Positions 8,233 through 16,006 of a stretch of DNA of 64,000 bases are shown here, piece after piece. Source of the stretch: CAYGHE01 sp964349805 (GTDB taxonomy: Bacteria > Patescibacteriota > Saccharimonadia > Saccharimonadales > Saccharimonadaceae). The stretch covers positions 1 to 64,000 of the forward strand of contig CAYGHE010000002.1 of the NCBI GenBank assembly GCA_964349805.1, written 5' to 3'. The notes beneath the pieces were generated by a model that did not search any database, was not told the origin of the DNA, and was given only the letters and a program-made list of their open reading frames with translations. The position numbers were made by a program, and so were the translations under genes. The stretch's first letter is position 1. The number at the start of each line of letters is the position of its first letter.

Positions 8233-11200
8233 TAAACTTCCTCCTCTATTCGGTCTATTTCTTGGTCTATCTCGTCAAGTTCCTTGATAGTAATGCCTTC
8301 TTCTAGCTCTACTACTCCATCAGATTCGTCTAGTACTATTGGCTCGATGTCTTCTATTACAACCTCAGCGGCTGGGACGGGTTCGCCGTCGATAACACTT
8401 CCGAGTACTTGTTCAGCATCTATAGCTGCTTCTTCTGATTCATCCAGTAAGTCCACTCGTAGGCCTAATCCCTGCAACTCTTTAACAAGAACGTTAAATG
8501 ATTCAGGTAATTTAGGACCGACAATCAACTCATTTTTGATGATTGATTCGTAAGCTTTGGCTCGTCCATAAACATCGTCAGATTTGATAGTTAGCATTTC
8601 CTGCAAGCTGGCGGCAGCACCGTAAGCTTCCAGAGCCCAAACTTCCATCTCTCCAAATCTTTGTCCACCGTTCTGAGCTTTACCACCTAGTGGCTGTTGA
8701 GTCACCATAGTGTAAGGGCCGGTTGAGCGAGCGTGAATCTTGTCGCTAACCATGTGGTGCAATTTAATCATGTGCATCACACCAACAGTGGTTGGTTCTT
8801 CAAAAGCGGTACCGTCTCGTCCATCAAACAATTGGAATTTGCCATCTCCAGAGAAACCGGCTTTTTGCAATTCGCTCGTAATAACTTCGTTTGGTACGCC
8901 GTTAAATGGAGGTGATGCAACTTTATAGCCAAGCGCTCGAGCTGCCATACCAAGGTGAGTTTCAAAAAGCTGTCCGATGTTCATACGTGAAGGCACGCCA
9001 AGCGGGTTAAGAATAACGTCCACTGGTGTTCCGTCTTCCATGAATGGCATATCTTCGACAGGTAAAATACGTGCTACAACACCCTTGTTGCCATGGCGTC
9101 CAGCTAACTTGTCACCTACGCTAATTTTTCTAAACTGAGCGACGAAAACCTGAATTTGCATCAGTACACCAGCTTTTAGCTCGTGACCGTTTTCGCGGCT
9201 GAATATCTTTACTCCAACAACTTTACCGCCGCCGGCGTGATTCATCCTAAGAGATGTGTCACGTACGTCTTTGGCTTTTTCTCCAAATATAGCTCGCAGC
9301 AAACGTTCTTCGCTGGATAATTCTTGTTCGCCCTTAGGTGTAATCTTACCAACCAAGACATCGCCGGCTTTGACTTCTGATCCTAGCTGAACGACACCTT
9401 CTTCGTCCAAGTGACGCAACGATTCTTCGCTAACGTTAGGTATGTCGCGGGTAACTATTTCGTTGCCTAATTTAGTTTCTCGAACTTCGATATTGTAATC
9501 TTTGATGTTAATACTGGTCAAAGTATCATCCTGAACCAAGCGGTTCGACAGCACGATAGCGTCGTCCATGTTGTATCCGCCCCAAGGCATGAAGGCTACC
9601 AAAAGGTCTTTACCAAGTGCTAATTCGCCATCTGCGATTGAAGCACCTTCGATTAAGATGTCACCTTTTTTAACTTTTTGGCCACGCTCAACACGAACTT
9701 TTTGGTTGATTGAACGGTCGTCGTTGCTTTTTTCGAAGTGGATTAGGTCGTAAATCTTTACGCCATCTTTGTATTTGATGTGAATTGCTTCACCATCAGC
9801 TTGTACTACTTCACCAGCATCTTCGGCTAGTATTAATTGGCTGGTGTTTCTGGCTATTTCAGCCTCTATACCCGTACCAACTATTGGAGATTCTGGTGTC
9901 AAAAGAGGTACTGCTTGCTTCTGCATGGCAGAACCCGTTAATGAACGGTCAACTCGGTTTTTCTCTATGAAAGGAATCAGCCCTGCGGAAGCTCCCAGAA
10001 TTTGTTTGTGGGCAGCGTCAACGTAAGTAACTTCGGTGGCGTCAACCTGTTCTGGTTGTAAGCCGTTGCGGGCGCTAACACGTTTGTCAGCGAACGATCC
10101 GTCATCATTGAGTTTCACACTAGCATCGGCGATTACTTCGGTTAACTCTTGTGAAGCGTCTAGGTAGTCAATTTTGTTAGTGACTTTGCCATCTACAACT
10201 TTTCGATAAGGCGTCTCTATGAACCCGTATTCGTTAATACGAGCGTAAGATGCCAAGTTAAGCACTAGACCGATGTTAGGGCCTTCAGGAGTCTCAACTA
10301 TACAAAGACGTCCATAGTGGGTTGGGTGCGCGTCTCGAACGTCTAGACCGGCTCTTTCACGAGATAAACCACCTGGCCCCATTGAGCTTAGGCGGCGCTT
10401 GTGTGATAGCTCAGAAAGCGGGTTAGTTTCGTCCATTAACTGAGAAAGTTGCGAGCTGGCAAAGAATTCTCTGACGGCTGCTACTACTGGACGAGCATTG
10501 ATTAACTGTCCTGGTGTAACAGTTTCGATCTCACTCATGCTCATTCTGTCCATAGCGTTACGTTGCAATCGCAACATACCTACGCGGAATTGGCGAGAAA
10601 CTAATTCACCGACTAATTTGATGCGGCGGTTAGATAGAGCGTCAATGTCATCAGGAGCTTCTTGGGTATTGTTCAAGCGAATGATTTCACGCACCATTGC
10701 AGTCAAATCTTCAATTCTGAACACTCTGTTAGCTATATTATTAGGAACTTTGATACCAAGGCGTTGGTTGATTTTGTATCGGCCTACTCGGCTGTAGTCA
10801 AAGCGTTTAAAGTCAAAGAACATTCGCTCGATCATTGTTCTAGCGTTATCAACGGTAGCTAAGTCACCAGGTCGCAAGCGACGGTAGACTTCTATTAGAG
10901 CTTCGTTAGCGCCATGAGCTAGATCTTTACCCAGTGTCTCTTCGATATAACTTACTTCTCCGTTATCAATATCGGCAAAAAGGGCTTTGATATCGGAAGT
11001 TTTGCTAACACCTAAGGCTCGGAACAATGTCGTAACTGGTAATTTTCGGCGACGATCAATTTTTACATAGATTACGCCGTTTGCTGCTGTTTCAAATTCT
11101 AGCCATGCGCCACGGCCAGGAATCAGTTTTGCACCATAAAAATTGCGTGTCGTAGTTTTTTCAGCTGTAAAGAAAATACCGGCGCTACGTATCAGCTGAG

Positions 11201-11600
11201 ATACGACTACACGTTCGGTACCGTTAATGATAAATGTACCGCGTTCGGTCATCCATGGATAATCACCAAGGTATATTTCTTGTTCTTTAACTTCACCGGT
11301 AACTTTGTTCGTTAATTCGACATTAGCGTGCAAAGGAGCGTCAAAAGTTAAGTTATTTTCTTTGGCTTCACGTTCGCCTATTTTTGGTTCTTGGAATGCA
11401 TATTCCTTGAAACGCAGTGATAACTTCTGTCCTGTGTAGTCATCAATAGGGTTAATTTCGGTGAATATTTCACCTAGGCCTGTCTCTACGAGCTCACGCC
11501 AGCTATTTTTTTGGTGCGCAATCAAATCAGGCAGTGATTCTGCCGTATCGTCTTTGGTAAAGAAAACGCGCCCCAAGGAACTAGTCTTGGTCTTTGCCAT
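8232..11600 (-). CDS. rpoB: DNA-directed RNA polymerase beta subunit
   Basis: Beta subunit of RNA polymerase, 1122 aa from the ATG at 11600. An in-frame TTG 21 bases upstream would add seven residues, but GAGGAG lies 11 bases before the ATG and the sequence MAKTKTSSLGRVFF is a normal beta N-terminus. The rifampicin-region sequence (SSQLSQLMDETNPLSELSHK, then RRLSSMGPGG) retains Asp516, His526 and Ser531 equivalents, so no resistance substitution is evident. The C-terminus carries an acidic tail of about 70 residues. It is first in rpoB-rpoC; rplL/rplJ are not adjacent upstream. Confidence 0.98.
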   Translation of the reverse strand: MAKTKTSSLGRVFFTKDDTAESLPDLIAHQKNSWRELVETGLGEIFTEINPIDDYTGQKLSLRFKEYAFQEPKIGEREAKENNLTFDAPLHANVELTNKVTGEVKEQEIYLGDYPWMTERGTFIINGTERVVVSQLIRSAGIFFTAEKTTTRNFYGAKLIPGRGAWLEFETAANGVIYVKIDRRRKLPVTTLFRALGVSKTSDIKALFADIDNGEVSYIEETLGKDLAHGANEALIEVYRRLRPGDLATVDNARTMIERMFFDFKRFDYSRVGRYKINQRLGIKVPNNIANRVFRIEDLTAMVREIIRLNNTQEAPDDIDALSNRRIKLVGELVSRQFRVGMLRLQRNAMDRMSMSEIETVTPGQLINARPVVAAVREFFASSQLSQLMDETNPLSELSHKRRLSSMGPGGLSRERAGLDVRDAHPTHYGRLCIVETPEGPNIGLVLNLASYARINEYGFIETPYRKVVDGKVTNKIDYLDASQELTEVIADASVKLNDDGSFADKRVSARNGLQPEQVDATEVTYVDAAHKQILGASAGLIPFIEKNRVDRSLTGSAMQKQAVPLLTPESPIVGTGIEAEIARNTSQLILAEDAGEVVQADGEAIHIKYKDGVKIYDLIHFEKSNDDRSINQKVRVERGQKVKKGDILIEGASIADGELALGKDLLVAFMPWGGYNMDDAIVLSNRLVQDDTLTSINIKDYNIEVRETKLGNEIVTRDIPNVSEESLRHLDEEGVVQLGSEVKAGDVLVGKITPKGEQELSSEERLLRAIFGEKAKDVRDTSLRMNHAGGGKVVGVKIFSRENGHELKAGVLMQIQVFVAQFRKISVGDKLAGRHGNKGVVARILPVEDMPFMEDGTPVDVILNPLGVPSRMNIGQLFETHLGMAARALGYKVASPPFNGVPNEVITSELQKAGFSGDGKFQLFDGRDGTAFEEPTTVGVMHMIKLHHMVSDKIHARSTGPYTMVTQQPLGGKAQNGGQRFGEMEVWALEAYGAAASLQEMLTIKSDDVYGRAKAYESIIKNELIVGPKLPESFNVLVKELQGLGLRVDLLDESEEAAIDAEQVLGSVIDGEPVPAAEVVIEDIEPIVLDESDGVVELEEGITIKELDEIDQEIDRIEEEV

Positions 11601-11679
11601 TAAACGGTTTACTCCTCGCAATTACTACTGTTGTCATTAGGGTTTCTTTGGCGCCGAAGACTCCCTTAGCCTTAATTCT

Positions 11680-11709
11680 CTTTACGTACGATGCCACCCA
11701 CACGTAAAG
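11680..11709 (-). promoter_or_regulatory. Hairpin in the rpoB leader
   Basis: Perfect 8-base inverted repeat (CTTTACGT at 11680-11687, ACGTAAAG at 11702-11709) with a 14-base loop, about 30 bases into the 137-base rpoB leader. No U-run follows, so it is not an intrinsic terminator. A role in leader stability or autoregulation is only a guess. Confidence 0.4.
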
Positions 11710-11743
11710 CACACTAAACAGGCTACACTACTTCTTGGAGTAC

Positions 11744-11772
11744 ATTATGACGACCGCGTACAAAATTGTCAA
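11744..11772 (-). promoter_or_regulatory. rpoBC promoter
   Basis: Near-consensus sigma-70 type promoter on the minus strand: TTGACA (11767-11772), 17-base spacer, CATAAT (11744-11749). The predicted start near 11737 leaves a 137-base leader before rpoB. It is the strongest promoter match in the window. Confidence 0.8.
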
Positions 11773-11807
11773 CAATTATCTAATCTGTTTTTTGTTTTAC
11801 GTTTTAC

Positions 11808-12404
11808 TTAGGCTTTTGCGATAATTTGGTCGATTAGACCGTATTCTTTAGCTTCTTCGGCGCTCATCCAGAAATCACGATCGGCATCTTTTTCAATCTT
11901 GGACAACCTTTGGCCGGTGTTTTTAGCTAAAATCTCATTGAGGCGACCCTTCAAGAATATACCTTCTTTGAGGGTAATTTCTTGGTCGCTAATCCGGCCT
12001 TGAGTGCCACTGGACGGCTGATGAATCATTAAGCGGCTATTTGGTAATGCGTATCTCTTGCCCTTGGCGCCACTGGAAAGCAGAAACGCTCCCATGCTGG
12101 CCTGCAAACCTATACCGATAGTTTGAACGTCCGGACTTATGTATTGGATGGTGTCATAAATAGCCAAGCCATCGTACACATTACCCCCAGGGCTGTTGAT
12201 GTACAGTTTTATATCCTTTTTGGCGTCATCATAGGCCAAATGTAAAAGTTGAGCGATTACAATGTTGGCAGTATGCTCGTTAACGTCTTCACCTAGGAAA
12301 ATAATGCGCTCTTTTAATAGGCGAGAATATATATCATAGGCTCGTTCGCCATCAAAAGTTTTCTCTATAACTGTTGGAATAAGATAGTTCGATGGTTTAC
12401 TCAT
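11808..12404 (-). CDS. clpP: ATP-dependent Clp protease proteolytic subunit
   Basis: Serine peptidase forming the tetradecameric Clp chamber, partner of ClpC encoded at 29-31.6 kb. The length of 198 aa is normal. Nucleophile Ser is in GLQASMGAFLL, His in RLMIHQP, and the Asp follows about 50 residues later. The ATG at 12404 lacks an SD; the -10 box TATACT ends 6 bases before it, so the mRNA is predicted to start on the A of the ATG. A CIRCE operator covers the promoter, suggesting HrcA-repressed heat-shock expression. Confidence 0.97.
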   Translation of the reverse strand: MSKPSNYLIPTVIEKTFDGERAYDIYSRLLKERIIFLGEDVNEHTANIVIAQLLHLAYDDAKKDIKLYINSPGGNVYDGLAIYDTIQYISPDVQTIGIGLQASMGAFLLSSGAKGKRYALPNSRLMIHQPSSGTQGRISDQEITLKEGIFLKGRLNEILAKNTGQRLSKIEKDADRDFWMSAEEAKEYGLIDQIIAKA

Positions 12405-12410
12405 AAACCC

Positions 12411-12438
12411 AGTATATCAAAACTAGCACTCGTGTAAA
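12411..12438 (-). promoter_or_regulatory. clpP promoter, leaderless
   Basis: Minus strand: TTTACA (12433-12438), 16-base spacer, TATACT (12411-12416). The predicted +1 is 12404, the A of the clpP ATG. The -35 box lies within the 9-base spacer of the CIRCE operator. Confidence 0.65.
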
Positions 12439-12449
12439 TAGAGTGCTAG
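12423..12449. promoter_or_regulatory. CIRCE operator (HrcA binding site) at clpP
   Basis: CTAGCACTC, 9-base spacer, GAGTGCTAG: the classical CIRCE inverted repeat with one symmetrical change at each end (consensus TTAGCACTC-N9-GAGTGCTAA). It overlaps the clpP promoter and contains the stop codon of tig (12446-12448). HrcA itself is not in the window. Confidence 0.88.
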
Positions 12450-13729
12450 CTATTTAATTCTGCGAGGTGATTGAGAGTTTTTTCGGTCAAAAGACTGTTG
12501 GCGATATTGCTGCGAATTTCTAGTTGATCAAACTTTTTAACAGTTTCGGGGTCACTAGCGTATTGTTGCTTGTACCCCTGTATTAACGCGTCTATTTCAT
12601 GAGCGTCTACTTTAACGTCCTCAGCCTTGCCAACCTCTGCCAAGACTAATCCTGCCTGGACTCTTTTGGTGGCTGCTGGTTGGACTTCTTTTTCTATCCA
12701 TTCTTCTTTGTCTTTAAAACCCTGGGCTTCTAGGTACTTTTCAATATTCATACCGCGATATGCCAAATTGCGGTCCGTGTCTTGCTCTATAGAACGGATT
12801 TGGTCCTGAATCAACACGTCTGGCGCTGGTACTTCGCTAACTTCAATTAACTGCGTTACCAATTCATCCCTGAAAACTTCAGTTGCTTCGCGTTCACGCT
12901 GTTTGGTTAATTCGTCTTCGATACTGCTCTTTAATTCGGCAACGGTCTTGAATGGCCCCATTTTGGCAGCAAAAGCATCGTTTAATTCAGGGAGTTTGAT
13001 AGCTTGTACTTTTTTAAGCGTAACTTTGAATGTGACTTTAGCGCCTTTTAGCTGGTCGGCGTGATAATCCTTCGGGAAGGTTAACGGTAAGTCGAATACA
13101 TCGCCGGCTTTGTGATTTACGATACCGTCTTCAAAACCCGGGATAAACGAATTACTGCCTAATTCCAAAGCATAGTCCGTACCGCTGGCACCCTCCACGG
13201 GCTTGCCGTCTGTTTCACCAACAAAATCAATTACAGCTTCGTCGCCAGTTTGGGCGGCTCGTTTTACCTCTTTTTTGGTAGACAAGCCTCGGCGCATACG
13301 TTCGATAATTTCGTCAACTTCCGTAGGTGTTATATCAACTTTAGGTAGTTTAGCTTTTAACTTCTTGTAATTTCCTAGCGTAACTTCGGGTAAGACTTCT
13401 GCTTCAGCGGTAAATTCAAGTATTTCATCTGGTACAAATTTTTTGATAGATACAGTCGGACTCTCTAGGGCCTGAAGGTCGTTTTCTAAAAAAGCGCTCG
13501 CCACAGATTTACTTAACGCATTATTGAGTGTTTCTTCTTGTAGTAGTTGAGGGTCTACATTTTTAGCGGCGACAGCTGCAGGAACTTTCCCCTTCCTAAA
13601 GCCTTGGACTTTAACATCTCTTGCTAGCTTCGCCGTAGCAACTCGCCTAGCCTCTTTAAGCTCGTCGGCGTCAACGAGAATAGTGATTTCTACTTTGGTG
13701 TCTGATATCTGCTTTGCTGTGGTTTTCAT
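12446..13729 (-). CDS. tig: Trigger factor (ribosome-associated chaperone/prolyl isomerase)
   Basis: Ribosome-bound folding chaperone, 427 aa, usual length. The ribosome-docking loop is present as VQGFRKGKVP (about residues 39-48), matching the family GFRxGxxP signature. The FKBP-like PPIase domain (about residues 150-235) and a helical C-terminal domain follow. Its ATG overlaps the hisS stop by one base (TAATG). It lies directly upstream of clpP, the common tig-clpP arrangement, but the clpP promoter and CIRCE lie across its stop codon. Confidence 0.96.
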   Translation of the reverse strand: MKTTAKQISDTKVEITILVDADELKEARRVATAKLARDVKVQGFRKGKVPAAVAAKNVDPQLLQEETLNNALSKSVASAFLENDLQALESPTVSIKKFVPDEILEFTAEAEVLPEVTLGNYKKLKAKLPKVDITPTEVDEIIERMRRGLSTKKEVKRAAQTGDEAVIDFVGETDGKPVEGASGTDYALELGSNSFIPGFEDGIVNHKAGDVFDLPLTFPKDYHADQLKGAKVTFKVTLKKVQAIKLPELNDAFAAKMGPFKTVAELKSSIEDELTKQREREATEVFRDELVTQLIEVSEVPAPDVLIQDQIRSIEQDTDRNLAYRGMNIEKYLEAQGFKDKEEWIEKEVQPAATKRVQAGLVLAEVGKAEDVKVDAHEIDALIQGYKQQYASDPETVKKFDQLEIRSNIANSLLTEKTLNHLAELNS

Positions 13730-15015
13730 TATCGGCGGCTCCTTATTAAATCGGTCATTTGGTCAAAATCTAGATTATATTCCTTGAACTCGGCCATATC
13801 TTTTATAGTGTAAAGGCCGGAATCAGCCTCTTTACTGCCCATAAATAGCACGTATGGAATCTTTTTCTTGGTCGCGGACTTGATTTTGGTATCCAGTTTG
13901 CGATCCGTAAAATCCTGTTCGACTTTTATGCCACCACTCCTTAGTTTTGCAACAATTTGCGCCGCTTTATCGCCGATGTCGTTGAGGGTTATAAAGTAAA
14001 CGTCGGTTGTTGATTTTAGATCTGGCAATAGATTATGCAACTCCAAAAAGTTTTGAACTGTTACGCTGCCCGGCGCTACGCCGACTGCCGAAACAGGTTC
14101 TACGCCAAAAACGCCAACTAGCCCATCGTAACGACCACCACCAAAGAGCGATCGGTTATTATCGGGATGCGTGTCGAATACCTCAAAGACCATTCCGGTG
14201 TAATAATCTAGCCCTCGCATTAGAGTGACATCAAATTCTAGATTCTCTATGCCCGCCGATACCAGGTTCTCTATTAACGCTTCCATTTGGCGCGCCGCGT
14301 CATTCTCGGTTATTTCACTAGGCAAGTCACTGATATTCTTTGCCTCTAATAGCGTCTGCAGCTTGGATAAATCTTCACCTAGGATTTCAATAGCTTGAGC
14401 TTTAAAATCTTCGGCGGGAATCTTGGCTTTCCTGTCGAGCAATTTGGTCATCGCCAACGCTGAGTCCGAATCAAGACCAAGGTATTTAGTGGTTATCAAA
14501 TCTACTAAGCCGCGGTGGTTAACTTTAATAACGTAATCTGACGATTTAGCACCGAATTCTCGCATGATGTCATTTGTTATTAGCACCATTTCAGCTTCAG
14601 CCGCCAGAGAGTCGTCGCCGAATATGTCTAGGTTTAATTGCCAAAACTCCCTGTCTCTGCCCTTCTGAGGACGTTCGTACCGCATAAAGTTAGCGATTGA
14701 GTATAATCTAGCAGGATAAGCTAATTCCTGGCGACGCGCAGCCACCATGCGGCTAACAGTAGGTGTCATTTCAGGACGAATAGCTACTTGGCGATCACCT
14801 CGGTCAGTAAAAGCATACGTTTGTTCGTTTACAAGCTCTTGACCGCTTTTAGCGGCATAAATTTCAACTGGCTCCAACAGAGGTGCATTATATTCTTCAT
14901 AACCGTATTTTTCCGATACTTTGCGCCATATCGAAAAGATGTAGTTTTGAATGCGCCAATCTTCAGGGTAGTAGTCGCGCGCGCCCTTATAAGCCCTCGA
15001 TGATAAATTAGTCAT
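13729..15015 (-). CDS. hisS: Histidyl-tRNA synthetase
   Basis: Class II aminoacyl-tRNA synthetase charging tRNA-His. From the ATG at 15015 the protein is 428 aa, the usual size, starting MTNLSSRAYKGARDYYPEDW. An in-frame TTG at 15075 would run into the end of pgl and add 20 untypical residues, so it was not chosen. Motif 2 (FMRYERPQKGRDREFWQ), the histidine-specific GLDYYTG and the C-terminal anticodon-binding domain (about 330-428) are all visible. It lies 49 bases downstream of pgl and is coupled to tig. Confidence 0.97.
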   Translation of the reverse strand: MTNLSSRAYKGARDYYPEDWRIQNYIFSIWRKVSEKYGYEEYNAPLLEPVEIYAAKSGQELVNEQTYAFTDRGDRQVAIRPEMTPTVSRMVAARRQELAYPARLYSIANFMRYERPQKGRDREFWQLNLDIFGDDSLAAEAEMVLITNDIMREFGAKSSDYVIKVNHRGLVDLITTKYLGLDSDSALAMTKLLDRKAKIPAEDFKAQAIEILGEDLSKLQTLLEAKNISDLPSEITENDAARQMEALIENLVSAGIENLEFDVTLMRGLDYYTGMVFEVFDTHPDNNRSLFGGGRYDGLVGVFGVEPVSAVGVAPGSVTVQNFLELHNLLPDLKSTTDVYFITLNDIGDKAAQIVAKLRSGGIKVEQDFTDRKLDTKIKSATKKKIPYVLFMGSKEADSGLYTIKDMAEFKEYNLDFDQMTDLIRSRR

Positions 15016-15064
15016 TACGGTAATTGTCGCATTTTTATCTGTTGCTTGCAAGAGTGCGGCAGGC

Positions 15065-15778
15065 CTAGTGGCCAACCACCCAACCTACTCTACCACCGCT
15101 TGATTCAATAGCTTGAATGGCTTGCGTAATAGGCAGGGTCACATCACCAGATTGAGCCTTTTCAACTATTGGCGCCTTACTATCACCGACTCCAAACACC
15201 AAGCAACTCCCAGTACCTCTTAGTGCTTGCAAACTTAAGCTAATCCGTTCTGGCGGCAGTTTTGGAGAATTATATACTTCTATAACGGGTTTATTTGCTG
15301 TCCAGATAGATTCTTGACCAGGAAATAGCGATAAAGTGTGTCCGTCTTCACCGATGCCCAGCCACACATGATCAAGCCTTGGTAAACCATCATCTGTTTT
15401 CGGTAACTCCGATAAGGCTGATTCATAACGGGCAGCTGCCTCTTTGGCTCCCAGCTCACCTTCGGGTTTAATTTGGTTAGTAATAGGAATCCCAAGATGC
15501 CTTAATAGTACGTCGCTAGCCTGTCCCCAGTTTGAATCTGGGTGATTTGAAGGCACGCACCTTTCGTCACCCATTAAAACTCGCACGTTTTGCCAATCGA
15601 CACTATCTTGGTGATGACTAGCTATTACCTGAAAAGCCTCTAGCGGAGATTTTCCACCAGGTAGAACCCACGTAGCATTGCCATACAACTTAATTGCCGC
15701 ATTTAATTCAGCAACAGCAATCGCAGCAATTTTGTTTGCCAAAGATTGCGAATCAGGGGCTGTAATAACATCTGCCAT
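15065..15778 (-). CDS. pgl: 6-phosphogluconolactonase
   Basis: Hydrolyses 6-phosphogluconolactone in the oxidative pentose-phosphate branch. 237 aa, typical of the NagB/RpiA-fold DevB family. Visible motifs are WVLPGGKSP near residue 40, MGDERCVP near 70 and the diagnostic GIGEDGHTLSLFPG near 140. zwf and gnd are not in the window, so whether the oxidative branch is complete cannot be told here. It lies just downstream of tRNA-Leu(UAG) on the same strand and may share that transcript. Confidence 0.93.
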   Translation of the reverse strand: MADVITAPDSQSLANKIAAIAVAELNAAIKLYGNATWVLPGGKSPLEAFQVIASHHQDSVDWQNVRVLMGDERCVPSNHPDSNWGQASDVLLRHLGIPITNQIKPEGELGAKEAAARYESALSELPKTDDGLPRLDHVWLGIGEDGHTLSLFPGQESIWTANKPVIEVYNSPKLPPERISLSLQALRGTGSCLVFGVGDSKAPIVEKAQSGDVTLPITQAIQAIESSGGRVGWVVGH

Positions 15779-15819
15779 TATGTTGTAGGTTGTCAGTACC
15801 TATTTTAGATTTCACTAAA

Positions 15820-15904
15820 TGGTGCCGGGAAGAGGACTCGAACCTCCATGGATTTCTCCGCTAGCTCCTAAAGCTAGTGCGTCTACCAATTTCGCCATCC
15901 CGGC
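15820..15904 (-). tRNA. tRNA-Leu (anticodon UAG)
   Basis: Minus strand, 85 nt including encoded CCA. The acceptor pairs GCCGGGA with TCCCGGC, discriminator A. The anticodon stem CTAGC/GCTAG encloses loop TTTAGGA, giving anticodon UAG. A long variable arm (class II) and the T-arm GGTTCGAGTCC are present. No intron is seen. Confidence 0.95.
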
Positions 15905-15910
15905 ATGTTA

Positions 15911-15926
15911 ATAGATGTACATCTAT
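15911..15926. repeat. 16-bp perfect palindrome upstream of tRNA-Leu(UAG)
   Basis: ATAGATGTACATCTAT is its own reverse complement. It lies between the presumed -10 box (TATAAT, minus strand, 15935-15940) and the tRNA 5' end, at about +2 to +17 of the transcript. It could be an operator or a leader hairpin; neither is shown. Confidence 0.5.
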
Positions 15927-15989
15927 ACACGCGTATTATATCCTATCTGCTGGCTACAATCTACCACCTATCATCTACTAATTTGCTTG

Positions 15990-15998
15990 TGCTATTAT
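15990..15998 (+). promoter_or_regulatory. Extended -10 box of the FAD oxidase gene
   Basis: TGC-TATTAT; predicted +1 near 16005, two bases before the ATG at 16007. No SD and no clear -35 were seen. Confidence 0.4.
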
Positions 15999-16006
15999 AG
16001 TTGTAA

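Noticed and set aside
11601..11621. TTG start adding seven residues to RpoB
   Set aside because: It overlaps the GAGGAG ribosome binding site and is atypical for beta N-termini.
15016..15075. TTG start adding 20 residues to HisS and overlapping pgl
   Set aside because: The ATG at 15015 gives the normal family N-terminus and length.
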